DNA of 48,994 nt. It comes from Hymenobacter frigidus (GTDB lineage Bacteria > Bacteroidota > Bacteroidia > Cytophagales > Hymenobacteraceae). A program made the position numbers and the translations under genes. The first letter of the stretch is position 1. Each line of letters opens with the position of its first letter. The notes under the pieces were generated by a model. It was not told the DNA's origin and ran no database searches. It saw only the letters and a program-made list of their open reading frames with translations. Positions 42,326-48,994 of the stretch are shown in pieces. Location of the stretch: the NCBI RefSeq assembly GCF_014640435.1, contig NZ_BMGY01000036.1, forward strand, positions 1 to 48,994, written 5' to 3'.

Positions 42326-43531
42326 ATGTCTCCGATTTACGACCAAAAATCCCGCATCAAAATTCTGGTAGCAGCGCTGGCGCTGCTGATTGGTGCAGGC
42401 ACCGTTATCTACACCAATCTGCTGGTGCAACGGGTGTCGGAGCGCGAGCAGCAGCAGATTCAGCTGTACGCCAGGGCCCAGGAATTCATTGCTAACTCAG
42501 AAACAGACACTAACCCTTTTGTTTTCAATGAGATAATCAATGGCAACACCACCATTCCAGTCATTTTGAGCAGCGACGGCAATGACATTACTGCCGCCAA
42601 AAACATCGATATGCCGCCGCACCTGTCCGAAGCTGATTCGTTGGCGCGGCTCCGCTACGAGTTGGGCTTGATGAAGGAAAAGCACCCGCCCATTATCGTG
42701 AAGCTGGGAGCGGGGCAGGTAAACTACATTTTCTACCGCGACTCGCAGCTGCTGCAGCAGCTGCGCACCTACCCGCTGGTACAAATTGTGGTGATTGGCT
42801 GCCTTGGCGTCATTGCGTATTTCGCGTTCAGCTCCTCGCGCCGGGCCGAGCAAAACCGCGTGTGGGTGGGCCTGGCCAAGGAAACTGCCCACCAGCTGGG
42901 CACCCCGCTCAGCAGCCTGGTGGGCTGGCAGAACTACCTGCGCGACTCCGACCGGTTCAGGGACGAGCCCATTGTGGAGGAACTGGGCAAGGATATTCGA
43001 CGACTCGAAATCATCACCGAGCGGTTCAGCAACATCGGCTCGGTGCCGGTGCTAAAGGATGAAAATCTGTACCACACCACCCGCAACGCCATCGAGTACC
43101 TGCAAAGCCGGGTGTCGAAAAAGGTAGTATTTAAGATTGAGACAGATTTACCACTCGATACCCCCGCCCGCATCAACGTGCCGCTGTTTGATTGGGTCAT
43201 CGAAAACATCTGCAAGAATGCCGTGGATGCCATGGAGGGGCGCGGCTCCATCACGCTGCACCTGCGGCGGGTGCGCACGCGTCGCTCCTGGTACCGGCGC
43301 GGTGCCCCGCCCCGGCAAGTAGCCGTGGATATCACCGACACGGGCAAGGGCATCCCCAAGAACAAGCTCAATAGCGTATTCATGCCCGGTTTCACCACCA
43401 AAAGGCGCGGCTGGGGCCTGGGTTTGGCCCTCGCTAAGCGCATCATCGAGAACTACCACGAGGGCAAGCTCTTCGTGAAATGGAGCGAACTGGGCCGCGG
43501 CACCACGTTCCGCGTGGTGCTGAACCAGTGA
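42326..43531 (+). CDS. Membrane-bound sensor histidine kinase
   Basis: A 401-residue kinase with two transmembrane helices (about 12-34 and 149-170) enclosing a periplasmic sensor of about 115 residues with no named domain. The phospho-acceptor is His189 in LAKETAHQLGTPLSSLVGWQ, the H-box type in which the usual SHE(L/I)RTPL is replaced by AHQLGTPLS, as in a Bacteroidota kinase group. ATPase motifs: N-box DWVIENICKNAVDAME, G1 DITDTGKGIP, F-box FMPGFTTK and G2 RGWGLGLALAK. No receiver domain and no response regulator gene is next to it, so it is an orphan kinase in this window. Probably cotranscribed with dusB or driven from just upstream. Confidence 0.88.
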   Translation: MSPIYDQKSRIKILVAALALLIGAGTVIYTNLLVQRVSEREQQQIQLYARAQEFIANSETDTNPFVFNEIINGNTTIPVILSSDGNDITAAKNIDMPPHLSEADSLARLRYELGLMKEKHPPIIVKLGAGQVNYIFYRDSQLLQQLRTYPLVQIVVIGCLGVIAYFAFSSSRRAEQNRVWVGLAKETAHQLGTPLSSLVGWQNYLRDSDRFRDEPIVEELGKDIRRLEIITERFSNIGSVPVLKDENLYHTTRNAIEYLQSRVSKKVVFKIETDLPLDTPARINVPLFDWVIENICKNAVDAMEGRGSITLHLRRVRTRRSWYRRGAPPRQVAVDITDTGKGIPKNKLNSVFMPGFTTKRRGWGLGLALAKRIIENYHEGKLFVKWSELGRGTTFRVVLNQ

Positions 43532-43573
43532 GAATGGCTAGCACGGCGTTCCTTAAAATAAATACGCGTCCGC

Positions 43574-44641
43574 TTACCGATTGGTGATTTCCACGTAGGC
43601 ATTGCCGGTAACGGGCTGGCCGTGGCAGGTGCCGGTCACGCGGCACATGCCTTCCCAATAGCTCAGCTTCAGCACCTTGAACAGGCGCAGGTTGAGCTCC
43701 TGATTAGGAATCAGCGGGGTCACGGTGAGGTCATAGCCTTTGCCGGGCACGGTGAGATGCCAGGTGGCGGGGTACTTCTTTTTAGAAGTGGGGCTGGTCC
43801 AGTACGTGAGGGGCGTGAGCTGGAAATCGGCTTCGGCGAGGTGCAGGTTTTCGCCCTTGGCCCCGAAGTGCGAGCCGCCGCCGATGTGCTGGCTGGTTTT
43901 GGTGTCATGTACGGTGTAGAGCATCAGCTCCTCACGGGTTTGGTCGATTTGCAGGCTGAGCCAGTCCCAGGCCACGTTTTTCTTGTTCACACCGCCGCAG
44001 TTCCACTGCCGGTCGTACCACAGCTCACCAGTCACCTGATGGGTTTGGCCCGCTACTTCGATGGTGCCCGTAGCCGCCAGGCGCGGGTAGGAATAGTAGC
44101 CCGCCTGGGCCACGGGGCCGTATTGCTCGTAGCCGGTGCCGCCGTGCAGCAGCACGGGCTTGGCCGCCGTGGTGCTGAGATTGATGGCTTGGCCGTCCTT
44201 ATTGGGCCCGATGGCGGCCATGCGGGCCCGAAGCTGGTAGCGGCCCTCCTGCCCGGTGAGCGTCCAGGTTTGGTCGGCCTTCTTCTGGGTCAGGCTGATG
44301 GGCAGCGTGGCGGTGAGCGGCGCGGCCAGCTTGCCCAGCTGATAGTCGTAGCGAAACTGCTGAGTCTGCGGGTCGCTCATGGCAAAGTTTACCATCTGGT
44401 AATCCTGCTTGCCGTCGGGGTTGAAGTGGAAGAAAACGTACTCCACCCCGAAGGTCTGGCCGGTACTCACATCCTTGAGGTGGCCGGTGAAATACCACCA
44501 TTCCAGCGAGTTTTTGGGGTGCGGGGCTTCTTCGAGTGGCAGTTGGGCCGCGCCGGGAAACAGGTCGTTCTTAGTAGTGGGCTTGAAGGGGATGCAGGCC
44601 GTGGCCAGCAGGAAAACGAGGACAAAACGAAAAACTCTCAT
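43574..44641 (-). CDS. Lipocalin-like (CrtC/AttH-type) lipoprotein
   Basis: A 355-residue lipoprotein from the ATG at 44641, with lipobox LLATAC (Cys16); an ATG nine codons upstream is less likely. The body matches the CrtC/AttH lipocalin-like family: SLEWWYFTGHLKDVSTGQTF, the middle GTIEVAGQTHQVTGELWYDR followed by QWNCGG and AWDWLSLQID, and PTSKKKYPATWHL near the end. Family knowledge: members include carotenoid 1,2-hydratases and hydroxyneurosporene synthases, and many of unknown function that bind or act on hydrophobic ligands. No carotenoid gene is nearby, so the enzymatic role is not assigned. Probably outer-membrane-anchored. Confidence 0.87.
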   Translation of the reverse strand: MRVFRFVLVFLLATACIPFKPTTKNDLFPGAAQLPLEEAPHPKNSLEWWYFTGHLKDVSTGQTFGVEYVFFHFNPDGKQDYQMVNFAMSDPQTQQFRYDYQLGKLAAPLTATLPISLTQKKADQTWTLTGQEGRYQLRARMAAIGPNKDGQAINLSTTAAKPVLLHGGTGYEQYGPVAQAGYYSYPRLAATGTIEVAGQTHQVTGELWYDRQWNCGGVNKKNVAWDWLSLQIDQTREELMLYTVHDTKTSQHIGGGSHFGAKGENLHLAEADFQLTPLTYWTSPTSKKKYPATWHLTVPGKGYDLTVTPLIPNQELNLRLFKVLKLSYWEGMCRVTGTCHGQPVTGNAYVEITNR

Positions 44642-44685
44642 ACCCCGGGAAAAGGACTTTCGGGGCATAAAAGTTTAACGATGGC

Positions 44686-45384
44686 TCACTTCACTGGCGG
44701 TTTCACCGGCGGCTCCGGCATCCGCATCTTGCCCATAATCTGGCCACGGTTGGGCACCGATGCCAGGCGCACCACCAGCGGCGCGGGCCGGGGTGTGGCG
44801 CGGGTGTCCAGCTTCAGGGTTTGCTCCTGAAAATCGAAGGGGTTGCCCACGAACTTTAGTGTCACCTTACCGCCCGCGATGGGCCCCCAGCCGGAAGCCA
44901 TCACCAACTCGAACCGTCCCTGCTCGTCGGTGACGGTGCCAAACTGGGTGTCGTTGATAAAAACGCTGACCTGCGGCACGACGGTGGCAGTGGCTCCGTC
45001 CAGCACCTGGCCGCGAATGATTAGCTGCTGGGCCTGGGCATCAGCCGGGCCCGCTGTAGCGGCCGTGGCTTGCGCGGGCAGCTGCTGAGGCGGCTTGGTG
45101 GCGCACGACGTAACGGGGTGCCAGCCCAGCAGCGCCAGCCCGGCCAGCAGCCAGCGCCGCCAGCGGGTAGCAGCGGCCGGCACTACCTGATTGGCGTTGG
45201 CCAGCACGCACACCGGCCGCCCCCCGCGCCGCGCCAGGTACGCCAGTATCTGAGCCTCGCTGAGCCGGGTGAAGTCCACGACTTCGGTTTGGCAGGCCCC
45301 GCAGTGTCGGCCGTCGGCGGTGGGGCGCATGGTGGCCCAGGGCTGGGCGCAGGACTGTGGGATGGAAATCGAGGGAGAAGCCAT
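44686..45384 (-). CDS. Cys-motif protein with transmembrane helix and carboxypeptidase-regulatory-like domain (copy 2)
   Basis: From the ATG at 45384, 232 residues. The N-terminus IPQSCAQPWATMRPTADGRH is followed by CGACQTEVVDFTRLSEAQIL, giving Cys12, His27, Cys28 and Cys31. A transmembrane helix or lipid-anchor-like segment lies near residues 74-93. The outer part is a regulatory-like beta domain (IRGQVLDGATATVVPQVSVF, then GTVTDEQGRFELV). The upstream neighbour (45446-46357) has the same N-terminal motif with the same Cys spacing and the same domain order. The N-terminal Cys/His cluster may bind zinc or heme (inference). Function unknown. The 61-base gap suggests cotranscription of the pair. 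Confidence 0.78.
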   Translation of the reverse strand: MASPSISIPQSCAQPWATMRPTADGRHCGACQTEVVDFTRLSEAQILAYLARRGGRPVCVLANANQVVPAAATRWRRWLLAGLALLGWHPVTSCATKPPQQLPAQATAATAGPADAQAQQLIIRGQVLDGATATVVPQVSVFINDTQFGTVTDEQGRFELVMASGWGPIAGGKVTLKFVGNPFDFQEQTLKLDTRATPRPAPLVVRLASVPNRGQIMGKMRMPEPPVKPPVK

Positions 45385-45445
45385 GCGCCTAAGGTATTCT
45401 TTTTTAGATGAATAAGCGAATTGAACTCTCGAGCGTCGGCACGTT

Positions 45446-46357
45446 TCAATTGCGACGAAAAGGCTGCGTGAGCCAATACTTGCTCCAGTTATAGAAGCGG
45501 CGCGGGTGCCAGGGAGCAGGCGGTAGCTTGTTAGGAGGCAACCGGCAAATGACGACCTCGCCCAGCATGCGGGTATCGGGTTGGAGCTGAAACCTTTGCT
45601 GCGATATACCCGCAGTTGCCAACTGATGTTCTTGCGTAACGTAGCCAACCGACGATACAGTGATGTTCAAGCCAGTAGCCCCCGCCAACTCTAATGGTAC
45701 CATCAACTTAAATGTGCCGTCGGCGCGGGTGCTGGTTCCGATGGTGGTGCCGGTGAGCAGCACCGTGACACCCGGGAGCGTCTGGTTGCTAGTCCAATCG
45801 GTAATGACGCCTCGCAGCACCAGCGGCGCGGCCGCCGGCAGCAGCACTGCCGGCTGACTGCTGACCATTCCCATCGTGATTATCCTGTGCGCTGCCGCTG
45901 GCTGCACAGCCGTGGCCAGTGGTGTGCGTGGTTCCAAGGGCAGCAGGCCGGGCAAGGCCGGCGCTTGAACCGCTTCAACTGGCGGCGTGGTCGGCGCGGG
46001 GCCGCCCCAGTAGCGGGCGCGCCATTCGGCGGGCGCTTGCGCATGAGCTGCCGCACTGCTGACCTCCCGCATGCCCCACACGGCTACGGCCGCCGCCAAC
46101 CAGGCCCGCCACCGCGTGGGGGCAGCCAGCACGGCGCGCTGCAACGGGCGCTCCAGCTGCCCCGCCGCGAAGCGCCCACAGGTGCGGCCGCTCACGGCTC
46201 CGGCCAGGAAGGCCAGAATTTCGGCGTCGGTTTTTAGGGTGAAGTCCACCACGGTTTTTTCGCAGGCGGCGCAGTGGCGGCCGGCAGTGGCGGGAGTCAT
46301 CGCGGCCCAGCTTTGGTGGCAGGGCTGCGGAATGGTGAGGGAAACAGGTTGGCGCAT
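45446..46357 (-). CDS. Cys-motif protein with transmembrane helix and carboxypeptidase-regulatory-like domain (copy 1)
   Basis: From the ATG at 46357, 303 residues. N-terminal motif IPQPCHQSWAAMTPATAGRH then CAACEKTVVDFTLKTDAEIL gives Cys13, His28, Cys29 and Cys32, the same spacing as its downstream paralogue. A short hydrophobic helix follows near residues 75-95 (WRAWLAAAVAVWGM), then a long Pro/Ala-rich linker, then a regulatory-like beta domain (LRGVITDWTSNQTLPGVTVL and GTSTRADGTFKLMV) and a basic C-terminus. A CGRF segment after the motif is shared with similar Bacteroidota proteins I recall by pattern only. Function unknown; envelope location inferred. Confidence 0.78.
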   Translation of the reverse strand: MRQPVSLTIPQPCHQSWAAMTPATAGRHCAACEKTVVDFTLKTDAEILAFLAGAVSGRTCGRFAAGQLERPLQRAVLAAPTRWRAWLAAAVAVWGMREVSSAAAHAQAPAEWRARYWGGPAPTTPPVEAVQAPALPGLLPLEPRTPLATAVQPAAAHRIITMGMVSSQPAVLLPAAAPLVLRGVITDWTSNQTLPGVTVLLTGTTIGTSTRADGTFKLMVPLELAGATGLNITVSSVGYVTQEHQLATAGISQQRFQLQPDTRMLGEVVICRLPPNKLPPAPWHPRRFYNWSKYWLTQPFRRN

Positions 46358-46471
46358 AAGCTGGCGGGCAATGGATTTATCCTGCTGATGCCAGCCCTTC
46401 CGGGAATACACATCCCGCCCGGCAAAACCTCGTAACTTGAGTACCGCTCCCACTCCTCAAGTCCCTTCCAC

Positions 46472-46978
46472 ATGAAAATCATTACTCAAATGGCGCTGCT
46501 GGCCTTCCCCTTTCTGGCCCAAGCCCAAGTGCATTCCACGGGCGGCATAGGGCTGGAAATTCCGGCCCCGGCCGCGCCCCGCCAAGGGCATTTCCTGGCG
46601 GGAGCCTACGTATCGGGCAACTACACGCCGGTGCTGGCGACGGGCGCGGTAGGCTACTCGGTGCAGCCGTATCTGCGCTACGTGCTGGGCAATGGCGAGC
46701 GGGCCCGGGCCTTTGTGCAGTACAACCTTACGCCCTATCTGGTGCAGGCGTATGGCAGCGCGGCCCCGCTGGCCGGGCCGGGGGCCGGGGCCCGGTTTGC
46801 CAATCCGCTGTTTGCCCCGCTGCCGCTGCGCGGGCCGGCGGGCTACGGCTACGACAGCTACGGTAGTGGCCTGGGCAGCTTGTCGATAGGCGTGCCGGTG
46901 CGGGTAGGTGGGGGCTCGATGATGGTGCACGTGGCCGGCAGTTTGGTGAGCGGGCTGCTCGGCGGCCCACTGCGCTAG
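46472..46978 (+). CDS. Small secreted beta-rich protein
   Basis: 168 residues with a signal peptide (MALLAFPFLAQAQ, cleavage near AQ-VHST). The mature part has alternating aromatic and small residues such as HFLAGAYVSGNYTPVLATGA and YLRYVLGNGERARAFVQYNL, which suggests a small beta-barrel-like outer-membrane protein. Its C-terminus is Gly-rich and ends GLLGGPLR. I do not recognise a family. It is divergent from the Cys-motif gene pair and precedes the permease gene on the same strand by 84 bases. Confidence 0.7.
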   Translation: MKIITQMALLAFPFLAQAQVHSTGGIGLEIPAPAAPRQGHFLAGAYVSGNYTPVLATGAVGYSVQPYLRYVLGNGERARAFVQYNLTPYLVQAYGSAAPLAGPGAGARFANPLFAPLPLRGPAGYGYDSYGSGLGSLSIGVPVRVGGGSMMVHVAGSLVSGLLGGPLR

Positions 46979-47026
46979 CGGGGGCTGCGGCGGAGGCGAT
47001 TTGGGCCACAACCCGCGCCGGGGCAT

Positions 47027-47034
47027 TATCTTTT
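47027..47034 (+). promoter_or_regulatory. minus-7 box TATCTTTT for the permease gene
   Basis: One mismatch to TAnnTTTG, 28 bases before the ATG at 47063. A TTTG at 47000-47003 is in the right direction but with a 23-base spacer, longer than ideal. Confidence 0.5.
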
Positions 47035-47062
47035 CGCCCCCAAACCCGCTTCCCACTCCTGC

Positions 47063-48844
47063 ATGAGTTCCGATAAATCCCTGTTTCGCCGCAAAACCAT
47101 CGCGGCCATTCTACAAAATCCCCCGGCCGACCACGAAAGCCACTCCTCCCCCGGCGGCCTGGAGCGCCACCTCACCGTCCGCGACCTCACGGCGCTGGGC
47201 ATTGCGGCCATCATCGGGGCCGGCATCTTCAGCACCATTGGCAAGGCCAGCCTGGATGGCGGCCCGGCCGTGTCGCTGCTGTTCGTGTTCACGGCCATTG
47301 CCTGCGCGTTTTCGGCGCTGTGCTACGCGCAGTTCGCGGCCACCATTCCCGTTAGCGGCTCGGCTTACACCTACGCTTATGCCTCGTTTGGCGAGCTGGC
47401 GGCCTGGATTATCGGCTGGGCTTTGATAATGGAGTACGCGGTGGGCAACATCGTAGTGGCCATTTCGTGGTCCGACTACTTCACCGGGCTCCTGGATGGC
47501 ATTGGCATCCACATTCCGCTCTGGCTCACAATGGGCACGCAAACTGGCCACGCCGGTTACGAGGCGGTGATGGCCCTCACGCAGGCGGGCCGGCCAATGG
47601 CCGACGCCACGCCCGCGCAGCTTGATGGCTACAAGGCCTGGACCTCGGCCCCGGAGCTATTCAACGGCTTCCACCTGGTGGTCGACCTGCCCGCCTTTGC
47701 CATTGTCGTGGCCATCACGGCGCTGGTCTACATCGGCATCAAGGAAAGCAAGAATGCCTCGAACCTGCTGGTCCTGTTGAAGCTGATTATCGTCTTCGTT
47801 GTTATCGCGGTGGGCGCGTTCTACGTGCAGCCGGCCAACTGGACGCCCTTCGCTCCCAACGGCGTGGGCGGCGTGCTCAAGGGCGTGTCGGCGGTATTCT
47901 TCGCTTACATCGGCTTCGATGCCATCTCGACCACCGCCGAGGAATGCAAGAATCCGCAGCGCGACTTGCCCAAAGCCATGATGTACGCCCTCATCATCTG
48001 TACGGTGCTGTATGTAATTATCACGCTGGTGCTTACGGGCATGGTGCCCTACACCAAGCTCGGGGTAGGCGACCCGCTCTCGTTTGTGTTTGCCGAGGTG
48101 GGCCTGCCCAAGCTGTCGGGCCTGGTGGCGGTGAGCGCCGTGTTTGCCATGGCCTCGGTGCTGCTGGTGTTTCAGCTGGGCCAGCCACGCATCTGGCTCA
48201 CCATGAGCCGCGACGGGCTGTTGCCGAAGGTGTTTTCGCGCATTCACCCGCGTTTCCACACGCCATCGTTTGCTACCATCGTCACGGGCATTTTTGTGGC
48301 CGTGCCGGCGCTTATTCTCAACATGGATTTGGTGGTCGACCTCACCAGCATCGGCACGCTGTTCGCGTTTGCGCTGGTTTGCGGCGGCATCCTCATCATC
48401 GACCCGTACGGCCGTTCCGAGGCCCGCTTCAAGGTGCCTTACATCAACGGCCAATGGCTGGTGCCGCTGATTCTGGCGGTGGGCGCGTTCCTCATCGTGC
48501 GCTACAACCCGGCCGGCAACCAGGAATTCCTGCTCGACGTCACCGGCCAGCGGGGCTGGCTGCAAACCGAGGCCGTGGGCGGCCACATCACCGGCGGCTT
48601 CGCTCACCAGATTCCCACGCTGATATTTTTCCTGTTCTGCATCGGCCTGTCGGTACTATCGTTCCGCAAGAAATTCTCGCTGCTGCCGGTGCTGGGCCTG
48701 CTCATCAACCTGTATTTGATGACGCAGCTGGGCATCAGCAACTGGACGCTGTTTTTCGTGTGGCTGCTCATTGGCCTGGCCGTGTATTTCAGCTACGGCT
48801 ACAAAAACTCGAAGCTGGGGCAAGAAAAGGTGCTGGTAGCGTAG
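47063..48844 (+). CDS. APC-family amino-acid permease
   Basis: A 593-residue inner-membrane transporter with 12 to 14 hydrophobic helices. The first helix carries the substrate-binding GIAAIIGAGIFSTIG motif typical of APC permeases, and later segments include ATIPVSGSAYTYAYASFGEL, a long helix FFAYIGFDAISTTAEECKNP followed by QRDLPKAMMYALI, and LGQPRIWLTMSRDGLLPKVF. These fit the cationic-amino-acid-transporter (CAT) type. Substrate specificity cannot be told from sequence alone. The N-terminal 36 residues are cytoplasmic. A terminator follows and the gene seems to stand alone. Confidence 0.92.
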   Translation: MSSDKSLFRRKTIAAILQNPPADHESHSSPGGLERHLTVRDLTALGIAAIIGAGIFSTIGKASLDGGPAVSLLFVFTAIACAFSALCYAQFAATIPVSGSAYTYAYASFGELAAWIIGWALIMEYAVGNIVVAISWSDYFTGLLDGIGIHIPLWLTMGTQTGHAGYEAVMALTQAGRPMADATPAQLDGYKAWTSAPELFNGFHLVVDLPAFAIVVAITALVYIGIKESKNASNLLVLLKLIIVFVVIAVGAFYVQPANWTPFAPNGVGGVLKGVSAVFFAYIGFDAISTTAEECKNPQRDLPKAMMYALIICTVLYVIITLVLTGMVPYTKLGVGDPLSFVFAEVGLPKLSGLVAVSAVFAMASVLLVFQLGQPRIWLTMSRDGLLPKVFSRIHPRFHTPSFATIVTGIFVAVPALILNMDLVVDLTSIGTLFAFALVCGGILIIDPYGRSEARFKVPYINGQWLVPLILAVGAFLIVRYNPAGNQEFLLDVTGQRGWLQTEAVGGHITGGFAHQIPTLIFFLFCIGLSVLSFRKKFSLLPVLGLLINLYLMTQLGISNWTLFFVWLLIGLAVYFSYGYKNSKLGQEKVLVA

Positions 48845-48861
48845 CCTGTTTTCAGAAGCAG

Positions 48862-48902
48862 AAGCAGCCCCGACCCCGTGAGTGGTTGGGGCTGCTTTTT
48901 GG
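48862..48902 (+). terminator. Intrinsic terminator of permease gene
   Basis: AAGCAGCCCCGACC pairs with GGTTGGGGCTGCTT (one G-T pair) followed by TTTTGG; it ends 58 bases past the permease stop. Confidence 0.85.
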
Positions 48903-48968
48903 TTTATTGCTGCCGCTAAATTTCGCCTTTAAGTGGCCACGCATAAGTAACGGTGAATAATTGCGTGG

Positions 48969-48976
48969 TATTTTTG
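48969..48976 (+). promoter_or_regulatory. minus-7 box TATTTTTG at window end
   Basis: Exact TAnnTTTG match; four bases later an ATG (48981) opens a frame that runs to the window edge. The spacing repeats the pattern seen at 9844, 28901, 32179 and 32216. Confidence 0.5.
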
Positions 48977-48980
48977 GCCT

Positions 48981-48994
48981 ATGTTAGCTCCTTT
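48981..48994 (+). CDS. Possible start of a gene, truncated by window end
   Basis: ATG TTA GCT CCT followed by two more bases. The only support is the promoter box four bases upstream; four codons give no product information. Confidence 0.3.

Noticed and set aside
43574..44641. Calling the lipocalin-like lipoprotein a carotenoid hydratase
   Set aside because: Family resemblance only; no carotenoid genes nearby and the family has diverse members.

Overview
The window is GC-rich chromosomal DNA from a Bacteroidota bacterium, most likely Hymenobacter or a close relative in Hymenobacteraceae (Cytophagales). This is inferred from protein types and signals, not from a marker gene. The supporting signs are TAnnTTTG-type minus-7 promoter boxes, many lipoproteins, OmpA proteins with PD40 repeats, TonB-box-less proteins with carboxypeptidase-regulatory domains, a FadL/OMPP1 porin, an Ig_7-type secreted adhesin-like protein and a class of short palindromic repeats scattered between genes. 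I saw no rRNA, tRNA, CRISPR array, insertion sequence, prophage or plasmid function.

Layout. Positions 1-2400 hold the 5' part of a secreted Ig-like repeat protein (minus strand) and about 0.9 kb of non-coding DNA with an AT-rich core. Positions 2400-4320 hold two lipoproteins and a DUF4142 remnant. Positions 4335-11450 carry core genes: uvrA, a small secreted protein, asnS and rpoN (sigma-54). Positions 11590-17330 hold a large hybrid histidine kinase with REC and HPt domains, an unknown helical protein, two convergent Roadblock/LC7-like paralogues and a membrane protein with a regulatory-like beta domain. Positions 17597-22651 are envelope genes (beta-barrel, OmpA/PD40, small secreted protein). 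Positions 22773-31230 hold proS, a tyrosine/glycine/glutamine-rich lipoprotein, a FadL-like porin, another lipoprotein and a DPP-IV-type peptidase. Positions 31315-33855 hold prmC, ribD and a free-methionine-(R)-sulfoxide reductase. After a degraded gene comes a UPF0323-like lipoprotein next to a glutathionylspermidine-synthase-like ATP-grasp gene. Positions 36540-41064 (minus strand) hold psd, gdh, cdsA and a CPBP membrane protease; cdsA and psd are both phospholipid synthesis steps. Positions 41230-48844 hold dusB, a two-transmembrane sensor kinase, a lipocalin/CrtC-like lipoprotein, two tandem Cys-motif plus regulatory-domain proteins, a small secreted protein and an APC amino-acid permease. 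A new gene may begin at 48981.

The most unusual content is not a new gene system. It is the interaction of several families of palindromic elements with gene ends and promoters: one element supplies the stop codon of the CPBP gene and can extend the 5' end of cdsA, one contains the annotated ATG of dusB, and one abuts the minus-7 box of asnS. In addition, five genes have a TAnnTTTG-like box 4-6 bases before the start codon, which predicts leaderless or nearly leaderless transcripts. I did not find convincing evidence of an undescribed multi-gene defence or metabolic system; the Roadblock pair and the UPF0323/GspS pair are the best candidates for functional follow-up.
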